A stretch of DNA of 64,000 bases from an uncultured Synechococcales cyanobacterium. GTDB lineage: Bacteria; Cyanobacteriota; Cyanobacteriia; Thermosynechococcales; Thermosynechococcaceae. The stretch lies in NCBI GenBank assembly GCA_902806435.1, contig CADCWO010000002.1, positions 1 through 64,000 on the forward strand, given 5' to 3'. Both the position numbers and the translations under genes were made by a program. How positions within the stretch are numbered: position 1 is the stretch's first letter; the number at the start of each line of letters is the position of its first letter. Below, piece after piece: positions 47,319 to 57,038 of the stretch. The notes below the pieces were generated by a model that was given only the letters and a program-made list of their open reading frames with translations, had not been told where the DNA came from and ran no database searches.

Positions 47319-49925
47319 GTGGCAGTGGCAGTTGAAGCATTACTAACTCCGGATATCCTGAAACCTGCACGATACCTGGGTAATGAGTTAGGAGCAGTCC
47401 ACAAGGCTTGGGATGCGGCAACCGTGCGGTGGGTATTGACCTATCCAGAAGTCTATGAGGTGGGGGCCTCTAACCTGGGGCATATTATTCTTTACAACAT
47501 TTTGAATGCCCAACCCCGGCAGTTGTGCGATCGCGCTTACCTGCCAGCTCCGGATCTAGCAGCCAAGCTACGTGCCACCCAGACACCTCTATTTGCGGTG
47601 GAGTCCAAAGCTGCATTGCGAGAGTTCGACATTCTCGGCTTCAGCCTCAGCTACGAACTGGGAGCAACTAATATTTTAGAAATGCTCAACTTGGCAGAGA
47701 TTCCTCTGACTTGGCAGGAACGTAATAGATGCAATCTGGCAGGTTACACCTATCCCCTAATTTTTGCCGGGGGACAAACGGCAACCTCCAATCCAGAACC
47801 CTACGCTGACTTTTTTGACTTTATTGCCCTGGGAGATGGCGAAGAACTGCTGCCGGAAATTGGCTTGGTTCTGGAAGAAGGCAAAGCTGCCGGATTAAAT
47901 CGAGATGCTTTATTGCTAGATCTAGCCCAGGTGCCAGGGGTATACGTGCCTCAGTTCTATGCCATGGCCCCGGATGGTTCCGTGCACCCCAATCGCTCGG
48001 ATGTGCCAACCCGGATTTTGCGGCGGGTTGCAGACCCGATGCCTGCTTACTCCATTGGCTTAGTGCCTTATGTCGAAACGGTGCACGATCGCCTGACGAT
48101 TGAAATCAGGCGCGGCTGCACGCGGGGCTGTCGCTTTTGTCAACCAGGGATGCTGACACGTCCTGCGCGGGATGTGGAGCCACAGCAAGTAGTTGAGGCG
48201 ATTGAGCAGGGTATGCGAGCCACCGGCTACAACGAATTTTCCCTGCTCTCCCTCAGTTGCTCTGACTACCTAGCCTTGCCAGCAGTAGGGTTAGAAATCA
48301 AAAATCGCCTCCAGGATGAAAACATTACCCTGACATTACCGAGTCAACGGGTGGATCGCTTTGATCAAAATATTGCCAATATTCTTGGCGGCACCCGCCA
48401 AGGGGGGCTGACCTTCGCTCCAGAGGCCGGTACCCAGCGGTTGCGGGATATTGTCAACAAGGGGTTGACCAACGAAGAACTGCTGCGGGGAGTGAAAACT
48501 GCGGTTGAGCAAGGCTGGGACAAAATCAAGCTCTACTTTATGATTGGCTTGCCCGGTGAAACTGACGTGGATGTACTGGGGATTGCCGAGACCGTGCGCT
48601 GGTTGCAGCAAGAATGCCAGACGGTCGGCAGGAAGCGCCTGCATTTCAACTTGACCATTTCCAATTTCACCCCCAAACCCCATACTCCCTTTCAATGGCA
48701 TTCTGTTTCAACAGCAGAATTTAAGCGCAAGCAGGCACTACTCAAGCAGGAATTCCGCTTTATCAAGGGTTTGAAGGCCAACTTTACAGACGTGCGCATT
48801 TCGGCGATGGAAGATTTTGTGGGTCGTGGCGATCGCCGCCTGGGGTCAGTTGTGCGTCGAGCTTGGGAGTTAGGCGCCGGGATGGATGCCTGGTGGGATT
48901 CTGTGGATCAAGCTTTTAGTGCCTGGAATCAAGCGATTGGCGAAGCGGGCCTAAGTTGGAAGTACCGCCAAGTAGAAAGCGGGGAATGGAATTTGTTTCA
49001 GCAATCAGAATCCAAAACCCAAAACCTACTAGATGCCCCATTGCCCTGGGACCACCTGGATACCGGCATTGACAAACAGTGGCTACAGGCGGATTTAGAA
49101 AGAGCTTTGGCAGCAGCAACTGTCCCAGACTGCTCCTTCGATAGTTGCTCCCACTGTGGAGTTTGCACGCCGGATTTTGGTCACAATGTCGTGATTGCAC
49201 CGCCACCGATTCCGCCGTTTGTTGGTCATTTTGTCCCCAATCAGCAGCGGGTACAGCGAATCCGGGTCTGGTTTGGCAAGCAGGGAAACATGGCCTTAGT
49301 CAGCCACCTGGATCTGGTGCGCCTATTTGACCGGGTAGTGCGCCGCGCTTCCCTTCCCATCACTTTCACCGGAGGATTTCATCCTACCCCCCGAATTTCC
49401 CCTGCCAGCGCCCTGGCTCTAGGGGCGACCAGTTCCGGTGAAATTGTCGATTTTGAGCTGACCGAACTTATGGATGTGGCTCAGTTCCAGCAAAAGCTAG
49501 TGGCTCAATTACCAGCAGAGATTCCCGTCTATCAAGCTGAGAACATTGACTTGAGCACTCCTGCTGCTACACAACTGCTAGAGCAGGCAGAATATTGGGT
49601 CACTGTCGGTCTTGCTGCTGATCCATTACCTAACGCCGCCCAGTGGCAAACCTGGATCGACGATATCAAAGCGAGGGAAGTAATTTTGTGGGAGCACCAG
49701 ACTAAATCGCGGAAAGTTCAAGTGATCAACCTGCGCGATCGCCTATTTGAACTAGAGCTCGTACAAACCCAGCCTGCTCCAGTGCTCCGCTATATTGGTA
49801 GTTGCCGCAACGATGGCACCTTACTCCGGCCAGAGCATTTGATTAATATGTTAGAGCAGGTGGTGCACCAGGAATTTCAGCTTTTACATACCCATCGTCA
49901 GCAACTAATCTTGCGAGACCCATAG
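47319..49925 (+). CDS. TIGR03960-family radical SAM protein fused to DUF2344
   Basis: 868 residues. An N-terminal B12-binding-like region (about 30-240) precedes a radical SAM core with C-x3-C-x2-C in CTRGCRFCQPG. A cysteine-containing segment (FDSCSHCGVC, near residue 610) follows, and a C-terminal DUF2344 domain (about 645-860; RVWFGKQGNMALVSHLDLVRLFDR). This full-length fusion is common in cyanobacteria and other bacteria; the reaction is not established. Start is GTG at 47319, supported by GGAGG eight bases upstream. Confidence 0.9.
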   Translation: MAVAVEALLTPDILKPARYLGNELGAVHKAWDAATVRWVLTYPEVYEVGASNLGHIILYNILNAQPRQLCDRAYLPAPDLAAKLRATQTPLFAVESKAALREFDILGFSLSYELGATNILEMLNLAEIPLTWQERNRCNLAGYTYPLIFAGGQTATSNPEPYADFFDFIALGDGEELLPEIGLVLEEGKAAGLNRDALLLDLAQVPGVYVPQFYAMAPDGSVHPNRSDVPTRILRRVADPMPAYSIGLVPYVETVHDRLTIEIRRGCTRGCRFCQPGMLTRPARDVEPQQVVEAIEQGMRATGYNEFSLLSLSCSDYLALPAVGLEIKNRLQDENITLTLPSQRVDRFDQNIANILGGTRQGGLTFAPEAGTQRLRDIVNKGLTNEELLRGVKTAVEQGWDKIKLYFMIGLPGETDVDVLGIAETVRWLQQECQTVGRKRLHFNLTISNFTPKPHTPFQWHSVSTAEFKRKQALLKQEFRFIKGLKANFTDVRISAMEDFVGRGDRRLGSVVRRAWELGAGMDAWWDSVDQAFSAWNQAIGEAGLSWKYRQVESGEWNLFQQSESKTQNLLDAPLPWDHLDTGIDKQWLQADLERALAAATVPDCSFDSCSHCGVCTPDFGHNVVIAPPPIPPFVGHFVPNQQRVQRIRVWFGKQGNMALVSHLDLVRLFDRVVRRASLPITFTGGFHPTPRISPASALALGATSSGEIVDFELTELMDVAQFQQKLVAQLPAEIPVYQAENIDLSTPAATQLLEQAEYWVTVGLAADPLPNAAQWQTWIDDIKAREVILWEHQTKSRKVQVINLRDRLFELELVQTQPAPVLRYIGSCRNDGTLLRPEHLINMLEQVVHQEFQLLHTHRQQLILRDP

Positions 49926-50135
49926 CGGTAGTAACCAGCAGACTAATTTTGATCCGCCACTGGTAGGAAGCGATCACTTTTTCTGGAGGGGGTCTGCGAA
50001 TGCAACCGTCCCTCAAGGGAGACGGGGGGCTAAGTACCCTGTTCAAGATTGACTTCTAAAATGACTTTGATATGGCCTAGAATCCCTAGGGTGAACAGAG
50101 CAGATTGTCTTCCGTAGCCTACTATCTTAAACAGC

Positions 50136-50855
50136 ATGACGAATCTCAGCGTCAACCTGAATAAGGTTGCATTACTCAGAAACACCCGTAATATTGGTAT
50201 ACCGAGCGTTATTGATGCCGCCAAGACTTGCATCAAAGCGGGTGCCCATGGCATTACCGTTCACCCACGCCCGGACCAGCGACATATTAGAACCTCGGAC
50301 GTCTATGAGCTGGCGGCAATGCTGACGGTTGAATTCAATATTGAGGGCAACCCAACCCCCCCTTTTATGGAGCTGGTTCGTAAGGTGAAGCCCACTCAGG
50401 CCACTTTAGTTCCCGATGCTCCGGAGGCCTTTACCTCCGACCACGGTTGGGATTTAGCGAAAGATAGTGATTATCTAAAACCAATTATCCAAGAACTACA
50501 CGATCTGGGGGTACGTGTCAGTTTATTTATGGACCCGGATCTTGAGCAAATTCAACGGGCAAAAGAGGTTAGAGCAGATCGGATCGAACTATATACCGAA
50601 CCTTACGCCACCGCTTTTCGCGATGGAAACGTAGACCAAATCTTTCCACAGTACGCCCTTGCCGCTCAAAAAGCACAAGAAGTTGGGTTGGGCATCAATG
50701 CAGGACATGACCTGAACCTACAAAACTTAGGAAAATTCTGTTCTATTCCGGGCATTTTAGAGGTGTCCATTGGGCATGCGCTGACGGCCGACGCCTTGGA
50801 GATCGGGTTATTCAATGCCGTAAAAGCGTACCTCAACCTTTTGCCGCCAGAATAA
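50136..50855 (+). CDS. pdxJ: Pyridoxine 5'-phosphate synthase PdxJ, Bacteroidetes-type sequence
   Basis: 239 residues, the right size for PdxJ, which joins 3-amino-1-hydroxyacetone phosphate and deoxyxylulose 5-phosphate to make pyridoxine phosphate (vitamin B6). Motifs: VNLNKVALLRNTR near the N-terminus, GAHGITVHPRPDQRHI, EFNIEGNPTP, ATLVPDAPEAFTSDHGWD, IELYTEPYA and GHDLNLQNL. The VNLNK/PRPDQRHI/TSDHGWD set is typical of the Bacteroidetes-like branch, not of the common cyanobacterial branch (VNIDH, LREDRRHI). ATG at 50136. Horizontal acquisition is inferred. Confidence 0.9.
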   Translation: MTNLSVNLNKVALLRNTRNIGIPSVIDAAKTCIKAGAHGITVHPRPDQRHIRTSDVYELAAMLTVEFNIEGNPTPPFMELVRKVKPTQATLVPDAPEAFTSDHGWDLAKDSDYLKPIIQELHDLGVRVSLFMDPDLEQIQRAKEVRADRIELYTEPYATAFRDGNVDQIFPQYALAAQKAQEVGLGINAGHDLNLQNLGKFCSIPGILEVSIGHALTADALEIGLFNAVKAYLNLLPPE

Positions 50856-51015
50856 TTTCTAACACTTCGCAAAGGCTGCATCTACTTCTAGCATAATTTT
50901 TCCAGCTCCTACGCTTAAAAGGTGCGCAGCATAGTAGTACTAGCGTTTAGGAGTCGCTATGATAGCGACAAGTTCATGCTAGTGTGACTGCCCAAACCTA
51001 ATTTGGAGGAGCACC

Positions 51016-53460
51016 GTGCTGGAGACAAGTGCAGCCCAATTCAGGCCTCTAGAACCATCTCAAGCTTTAATCCTGTGGCTCGATCAGGTTAAGCTCACCG
51101 ACATTCCCCTGGTTGGCGGTAAAAATGCTTCTTTAGGGGAAATGATCCAACACCTGGCTCCACAGGGCATTAATGTTCCGGGTGGATTTGCCACAACGGC
51201 TTTTGCTTATCGCCATTTTGTTCAAACTGCTGGCTTAGAAGCAAAGTTCCATCAGATTTTTGCTGACTTGGATGTAGATGAGGTTAAGAACCTGCAACAA
51301 AGGGGGAAACAACTCCGTTCATTAATTCTGGAAACGCCCTTTCCTCCAGAGCTGGAAACTGCGATTCGTGAAGCGTACCGCAGCCTTTGCCAGCGGTACG
51401 GGGCTGAAGCAGATGTAGCAGTGCGCTCCAGTGCGACGGCTGAAGATTTACCAGATGCTAGCTTTGCGGGTCAGCAAGAAACTTATTTGAATGTCAGCGG
51501 TGAGAAAGGGGTGTTAGAAGCCTGTAAAAAGTGCTTTGCCTCACTGTTTACGGACCGGGCCATTTCCTATCGCCAGCGCCAAGGCTTTGACCACTTTGAG
51601 ATCGCCCTATCAGTTTGTGTGCAGAAAATGGTGCGCTCCGATCTGGCCACGTCTGGTGTGATGTTTTCGATTGACCCGGAAACCGGGTTCGCCAACGCTG
51701 TGTTGATCAGTGCCGCCTATGGTTTGGGGGAGAACGTGGTGCAGGGGGTAGTGAACCCAGATGAGTACGTGGTGTTTAAGCCAACGCTGAAGCAAGGCTT
51801 TCGCCCCATCCTAGAAAAGCGATTGGGTACAAAAGCATACCGCATGGTCTATGCCGGCGGCTCGAAACTGACGCAGAATCTCCCGGTTCCAATTGGTGAA
51901 CAGCAACAGTTTGCCTTGAGTGAGCCTGAGATCTTGCAACTGGCTAGCTGGGCCTGCTTCATTGAGGACCACTACAGCCAACTGCATCACAGTTTTACAC
52001 CCATGGATATTGAGTGGGCGAAGGATGGTGATAGCGGGGAATTGTTTATAGTTCAGGCTCGCCCAGAAACCGTACAATCGCAAAGAGTTAAAAATGTCTT
52101 GCGCAGTTATCAACTCCAGCCGCCAGGAGAAGCGCTAGTCACCGGGCGGAGTGTAGGAGATGCGATCGCCCAAGGGAAAGCCAGGGTAATCCTTGATCCG
52201 AAAAAGTTAGACCACTTCCGCAACGGGGAAGTTTTGGTGACCGGTAAAACTGACCCTGATTGGGAACCAATCATGAAACGGGCCAGTGCGATCGTCACCG
52301 ATCAGGGAGGCCGGGTCTGCCACGCCGCGATCATTGCGCGTGAGTTGGGCATACCCGCAGTGGTCGGCACTGAAAATGCCACTACTCGTTTGAAAACAGG
52401 TCAAGAATTGACGGTTTCCTGCGCTGAAGGCGACGAAGGACGGATCTATCAGGGACTAGTACCTTTTGAGATTAAGGAAGTGCCCTTAGAAACACTCCCC
52501 CAGACCCGCACCCAGTTAATGATGAATGTGGGCAATCCGGGGGAAGCGTTTAGCCTAGCCGCCATCCCGAATGACGGGGTGGGTTTAGCCCGCTTGGAAT
52601 TTATTATCGCCAACCACATCAAGGTGCATCCCCTAGCTTTAATTCATTACGCAAAGCTGGCTGATCCAGAGCTACGAGATCAGCTAGCAGAGCTAACGGT
52701 TTTGTACGCAGACCAAGACAAGCCCCAATACTTTGTCGATAAGTTAGCGCAAGGCGTGGGGATGATTGCGGCGGCTTTCTATCCCAAGCCTGTGGTAGTG
52801 CGACTATCGGACCTGAAGAGCAATGAGTACGCCAATCTTTTAGGCGGGCGACAATTTGAGCCTCTAGAAGAAAATCCGATGCTCGGTTGGCGGGGGGCCT
52901 CCCGCTACTGCGACGATCGCTACCGAGACGCTTTTGCTCTGGAGTGCCAAGCAATGAAACGGGTCCGCGAGGACATGGGATTAACGAATGTGATTCTCAT
53001 GGTGCCCTTTTGTCGCACCCCGGAAGAAGGTCAAGCAGTCCTGGCGGAAATGGCACACCACGGTTTGGTCCGGGGAGAAAATGGTCTTCAGGTCTACGTC
53101 ATGTGTGAGTTACCAAGCAATGTGGTGCTAGCAGACCAGTTTGCCCAGGTGTTTGATGGCTTCTCAATTGGCTCGAATGACTTGACGCAATTAACCCTGG
53201 GCTTGGACCGTGATTCTGCCTTAGTGGCACGGCTATTTGATGAACGTCATCCGGCCGTCAAGCGGATGATCGAAATGGCGATCGCCACAGTCAAAAGTCA
53301 TGGCCGCAAAGTTGGCATTTGTGGTCAGGCTCCCAGCGACTACCCGGAGTTTGCCCGTTTCTTAGTCGAGCAAGGGATTGACTCGATTAGCCTCAATCCT
53401 GACTCAGTTCTGAAAACGCTTTTAGAAGTAGCGGCAGCGGAAGGCGGTCATACTGTGTAA
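51016..53460 (+). CDS. ppsA: Phosphoenolpyruvate synthase
   Basis: 814 residues. The enzyme makes PEP from pyruvate and ATP. N-terminal ATP-grasp-like PPDK domain (VGGKNASLGEM; VRSSATAEDLPDASFAGQQ), central phosphohistidine domain with GGRVCHAAIIARELGIPAVVG (His near residue 436), and C-terminal PEP-utilising barrel (MLGWRGASRY; CELPSNVVLADQFA; GSNDLTQLTLG; GICGQAPSD). Start is GTG at 51016 with GGAGG six bases upstream. Confidence 0.96.
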   Translation: MLETSAAQFRPLEPSQALILWLDQVKLTDIPLVGGKNASLGEMIQHLAPQGINVPGGFATTAFAYRHFVQTAGLEAKFHQIFADLDVDEVKNLQQRGKQLRSLILETPFPPELETAIREAYRSLCQRYGAEADVAVRSSATAEDLPDASFAGQQETYLNVSGEKGVLEACKKCFASLFTDRAISYRQRQGFDHFEIALSVCVQKMVRSDLATSGVMFSIDPETGFANAVLISAAYGLGENVVQGVVNPDEYVVFKPTLKQGFRPILEKRLGTKAYRMVYAGGSKLTQNLPVPIGEQQQFALSEPEILQLASWACFIEDHYSQLHHSFTPMDIEWAKDGDSGELFIVQARPETVQSQRVKNVLRSYQLQPPGEALVTGRSVGDAIAQGKARVILDPKKLDHFRNGEVLVTGKTDPDWEPIMKRASAIVTDQGGRVCHAAIIARELGIPAVVGTENATTRLKTGQELTVSCAEGDEGRIYQGLVPFEIKEVPLETLPQTRTQLMMNVGNPGEAFSLAAIPNDGVGLARLEFIIANHIKVHPLALIHYAKLADPELRDQLAELTVLYADQDKPQYFVDKLAQGVGMIAAAFYPKPVVVRLSDLKSNEYANLLGGRQFEPLEENPMLGWRGASRYCDDRYRDAFALECQAMKRVREDMGLTNVILMVPFCRTPEEGQAVLAEMAHHGLVRGENGLQVYVMCELPSNVVLADQFAQVFDGFSIGSNDLTQLTLGLDRDSALVARLFDERHPAVKRMIEMAIATVKSHGRKVGICGQAPSDYPEFARFLVEQGIDSISLNPDSVLKTLLEVAAAEGGHTV

Positions 53461-53599
53461 CTTTAACTTGGCCAAAGGCAATGCATTTAGATTTAGCCAG
53501 TGGCCTAACTTTGGCCTCAATCTCAATCAGCATTCCTAGCAAACAGTCCACTTGAATACAACTGGTGTGGCAGCGAGTACAGGATGTTAGAAAAGCTTA

Positions 53600-54346
53600 A
53601 TGAATACAAAAATCGAATTTTTAGCTTTCATCTCTCTAACTGTTAACCTATTAATTCTGTGCCTTGGGAGTTGGGCTGTCCAGAAAAAAGGCGGATTATC
53701 CTACTTAGTTCGCAAGCTCTCCTCGATCAAAGCCACTTTTTATCAGACTAGAAGAAATTCCTATAACTCGTTCTACTACCGTCATAAAAGCAGCCAATTT
53801 CAAATACTTCCAAAGCCTGGCTCTAAAATCCTATTTTTAGGCGATAGTTTAACCGATGAGTGTGAATGGATAGAACTCTTTGCAGACCTCAGGATTGGCA
53901 ATCGGGGCATTAGCGGTGATACAACAGACGGCATACTAGCCCGTTTGGCGCAGGTAACAGAACATCATCCTGAAAAAATTTTCCTAATGATTGGCATCAA
54001 TGATTTGTTAAATGAAGGTAAATCTCCCTTAGAAATATCTCAAAACTATAGAATTATTCTTTCTAATATTCAAAGGGATGCACCAGCAACACAGGTATTC
54101 ATTCAAAGTGTGTTACCTGTCAATAGCCAAGTTTATGGAGTCCCCCTCGCCAGCGCCAAAGTCATTGAATTGAATTCCGATCTTCAAGAGCTGGCAAAAG
54201 AATTTTCGTTTCCATATATTGATTTGTTTACTCATTTATCAGATAGCCAGGGCCAGTTAGAGGCCCAATACACCCTTGATGGTGTGCATCTTAACGGTTC
54301 AGCGTATTCGGTTTGGAAGAACGTCATTCAAAAGTATGTGGAGTGA
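53600..54346 (+). CDS. Membrane-anchored SGNH/GDSL hydrolase
   Basis: 248 residues with an N-terminal hydrophobic segment (about 7-25). SGNH blocks: block I FLGDSLTD (Ser), block II IGNRGISGDTT (Gly), block III IGINDL (Asn), block V LDGVHLN (Asp, His). These enzymes are esterases or lipases, here facing the periplasm or lumen by the anchor. The sequence is visibly more AT-rich than its neighbours. ATG at 53600, weak ribosome-binding site. Substrate unknown. Confidence 0.85.
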   Translation: MNTKIEFLAFISLTVNLLILCLGSWAVQKKGGLSYLVRKLSSIKATFYQTRRNSYNSFYYRHKSSQFQILPKPGSKILFLGDSLTDECEWIELFADLRIGNRGISGDTTDGILARLAQVTEHHPEKIFLMIGINDLLNEGKSPLEISQNYRIILSNIQRDAPATQVFIQSVLPVNSQVYGVPLASAKVIELNSDLQELAKEFSFPYIDLFTHLSDSQGQLEAQYTLDGVHLNGSAYSVWKNVIQKYVE

Positions 54347-54450
54347 GGTTAACGCACTTCATAGACCTCCTGCACGAATGTTTAATTTTTAATTTCAACA
54401 CGAGGCTACTCAGAACTTCTGGAGTGGGTTAGTAGGCGGAGCTTAACAAC

Positions 54451-56418
54451 CTAAAAGTCCGCTGTCAAAATTGCTGAGCCGCGTCGATAAATTTCCTGCG
54501 CGTACTCTGTCCAAACGCCTTGTCCCCAGTAGCGAAAACAACTGGTTTGGAGGAGGAGGTTGTGCAGCAGGGCATTGTGGTAGCGATGTTCCTGGGTCAA
54601 GTCCGTTTGAGTTTGCTGTAACGGCTCAATGGTCTGATGAAACAGGGCACTAAGTTGAGCCATCGGCTCTAAGACATTCTCGTATCCGCGCAGCCAACTC
54701 AAGTTGTTTGTCCAAGAAGCACCATCGACATGAAAGTTTGGGTTCTCCTGCTGTAACTGGGCGATCGCGGTTGTCACTGCCTCCGGTCCATCAATCGATG
54801 GATTGACGCGCTGCCAGATCTGGTACTGGGCGATCGCTTGGCAGGTAGGATAGTCTTCCGGGCGGCAACCCGCTGCTTCAATCAACTCCAAGTACTCGGT
54901 CCCATTTAACCCCACCACTCCCGATGTGCCACGCCCCTGAGCAGCTTCTTGGTAGGCCCGTCTAAAAGCATCCGGAAACTCATTCATCATCACCCCACCA
55001 TTTTCCCCATCACCAATTTGGGTCACCAAGGGGGGTACTGAAACTTCATTTAACTGCTGGTGAGAAAGGGTTTTTGCCTCATAGTAGGGCTGCATTTGGC
55101 CGACCAGTTTGGTATCAGACCCCTGAGTTTTGATCAGTGCGGTAATGCTCAGGGTTTCCCCTTGGGAATTACGGGCCACCAGACGATGAGGCACATGCTT
55201 GTTGGGTAAGGGTTGGCCGTCCAGAGTTTCCACGGAATGTTCCTGGACCATTAGCCAACGGTAGCCACAGTCTTTCAGAGCTTTGACAAACTCAAACAGC
55301 GTATCTGGGTGGTTGGGCAGGTGCATCTCTGGCAATGAAAATCCCTTGACCCGGCGCAAAGCATCCCAGCCAAAGATCGCCGCAAAATGGTGTTGCCAAG
55401 CCTGGATGTGTAGTTTGATATCTGGGATCGGGGTAGAGGGAACCACGGCATGACTCCACATGGTTCCCAGCCATTCCACGTAGGGCTGGTAGGTGGGATC
55501 ACAGGTGACTCGCTTCAGGTTATCTAAGATGTCTCCCCGCCCCATCTGCCGTAGCCCCCACAGCAAGTTGCCGGAGTAATCCAGCATGACGCGCGGGTTG
55601 CAGCCTTGAGCGACCAGTTCCGGAATCAAATCAGCAATCCGGCTGTAGCAGTGGGCAAAGGGACCGGCGTTGTGGTTGTCCCCCTCTTGGGGATGCTCGA
55701 ACATATATTGCAGATTGCTGATCAATTCCCCCTCAGCCCCAGCCGGGATTATCGGCTGCTGCATGTGCAAGGCGATCGCAAACGCCGCGGAGACATCTGC
55801 CAGCCGGATATTAGTGGTCGGCAGAAACACAGGCTCACGATGCTGCACCACGGATTGAACTTCTGCTTCCCAACCGGAGATATTGGGCAACCCCTCAACC
55901 AGTTCTGGTAATTCTGGAAGTTTAACCGGAGAAGGGTTAACCGCTGGTGCTGGCGTGGATGTAGGCATAGGGTCTCCTAAAGAGGGCTGGGGCAACGGAT
56001 GGGTCAAGAAAGCGTACTCCTCTACAACCCGGTTGCCAAGCAAGTGTTCTTGAATCACCCGCTCAATTACCGCCGGGGTTGCTGAATGATACCAAACCCC
56101 ATCGGGATAAACGACTAGGATTGGACCTTGCTGACAGACGCGCAGGCAGTTAGCTTTGGTCCGAAAAACGCAAGGCTGCCCTTGTGTAGGCCGGTCTAAA
56201 CGCAACTCCTTAAGGCGCTTTTTTAAGTAATCCCACGCTGCCAAACCTGCTTCTTTGGGGCAACACAACGGCTTTGTTTGGTCGGCACAAATAAAAACAT
56301 GTCGTTGAATTTGGGGCAGCCCTAGGGCTTGTACACAAGTAGTTAGGGAACCACTATCGCACTGTTCAGGGATAGTAACGCCAGGACTGGGTTGCCGGGT
56401 TATATCAGCCTTGGTCAT
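54451..56418 (-). CDS. Fusion of thioredoxin-fold [2Fe-2S] ferredoxin and GH57-like domain
   Basis: 655 residues. The N-terminal domain (about 38-135) resembles thioredoxin-fold ferredoxins: VFICADQ (C44), PLCC (C52/C53), NCLRVC (C91, C95), and [11 protein letters not shown]. After a Pro-rich linker (about 145-170) comes a glycoside hydrolase family 57-like domain (about 200-500), including FSLPEMHLP, where the catalytic Glu is expected, and [22 protein letters not shown]. The last 120 residues are helical. No signal peptide. Start ATG at 56416-56418 with GGGAGAAAGG. Third gene of a minus-strand cluster. The combined function is unknown. Confidence 0.85.
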   Translation of the reverse strand: MTKADITRQPSPGVTIPEQCDSGSLTTCVQALGLPQIQRHVFICADQTKPLCCPKEAGLAAWDYLKKRLKELRLDRPTQGQPCVFRTKANCLRVCQQGPILVVYPDGVWYHSATPAVIERVIQEHLLGNRVVEEYAFLTHPLPQPSLGDPMPTSTPAPAVNPSPVKLPELPELVEGLPNISGWEAEVQSVVQHREPVFLPTTNIRLADVSAAFAIALHMQQPIIPAGAEGELISNLQYMFEHPQEGDNHNAGPFAHCYSRIADLIPELVAQGCNPRVMLDYSGNLLWGLRQMGRGDILDNLKRVTCDPTYQPYVEWLGTMWSHAVVPSTPIPDIKLHIQAWQHHFAAIFGWDALRRVKGFSLPEMHLPNHPDTLFEFVKALKDCGYRWLMVQEHSVETLDGQPLPNKHVPHRLVARNSQGETLSITALIKTQGSDTKLVGQMQPYYEAKTLSHQQLNEVSVPPLVTQIGDGENGGVMMNEFPDAFRRAYQEAAQGRGTSGVVGLNGTEYLELIEAAGCRPEDYPTCQAIAQYQIWQRVNPSIDGPEAVTTAIAQLQQENPNFHVDGASWTNNLSWLRGYENVLEPMAQLSALFHQTIEPLQQTQTDLTQEHRYHNALLHNLLLQTSCFRYWGQGVWTEYAQEIYRRGSAILTADF

Positions 56419-56442
56419 GCCTTTCTCCCACAGGATAATCCA

Positions 56443-56943
56443 CTACTTCAGACGGGTTTCCTCAATAAACGATATCCCATCGAAGGTTCCATCCTTAAAA
56501 GACTGGGTGCTACGGATCCGGTGGTCTTGATCGAGTAGGGTCATCGTTTCCACAAAAGTAATCCGTGCTCCGTCCTGAGTCTTCGTCGCTCGGAAGATAA
56601 TAGTTTCCTGACCGGCATCCCACGCGATCGCCGAGAAGTTTGCGTAGCTGCTGGAAGACATTTTAAGGATTCCGCCTTCAAACTCTCCTTCAAAATGGAG
56701 CTGGAGCTGAGTTCCATCTGAGTACTGATAGCGGTTAACCTGTCGATAGCTGATTCCGTCAATCAGGATAGTAAAGGTACCTGCAAAGCTGCGCAGAAAC
56801 TGTCCGCGGGTATCGGTCTTAATATATTCACCCTGCCAAGTGCCAACGTGGCGCGCAAAGATTGCAGGTACGTTCTCTTGCTCAGGACAGATTGAAGTAG
56901 TCACGATATCTTCGTTCTTGACGGGGAGTGGATCGTTACTCAT
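56443..56943 (-). CDS. Lipocalin-like (DUF3598-type) protein
   Basis: 166 residues with alternating strands (FTILIDGISYRQVNRYQY; LQLHFEGEFEGGILKMSS; ARITFVETMTLL) and the N-terminal HVGTWQGEYIKTD, suggesting a calycin/lipocalin-type barrel as in DUF3598 proteins related to S-type phycobiliprotein lyases. It could bind a small hydrophobic ligand. ATG at 56941-56943; the next gene starts 24 bases after its stop. Tentative family call. Confidence 0.65.
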   Translation of the reverse strand: MSNDPLPVKNEDIVTTSICPEQENVPAIFARHVGTWQGEYIKTDTRGQFLRSFAGTFTILIDGISYRQVNRYQYSDGTQLQLHFEGEFEGGILKMSSSSYANFSAIAWDAGQETIIFRATKTQDGARITFVETMTLLDQDHRIRSTQSFKDGTFDGISFIEETRLK

Positions 56944-57038
56944 GATTAACTGCCGCTTCTGTAAACAATACTGTCAGTCGAATCTAAAGCACATTCCGCT
57001 ACGGCTAAACCGGGTTTTCTGCAGGAGGAAAACTGTTC

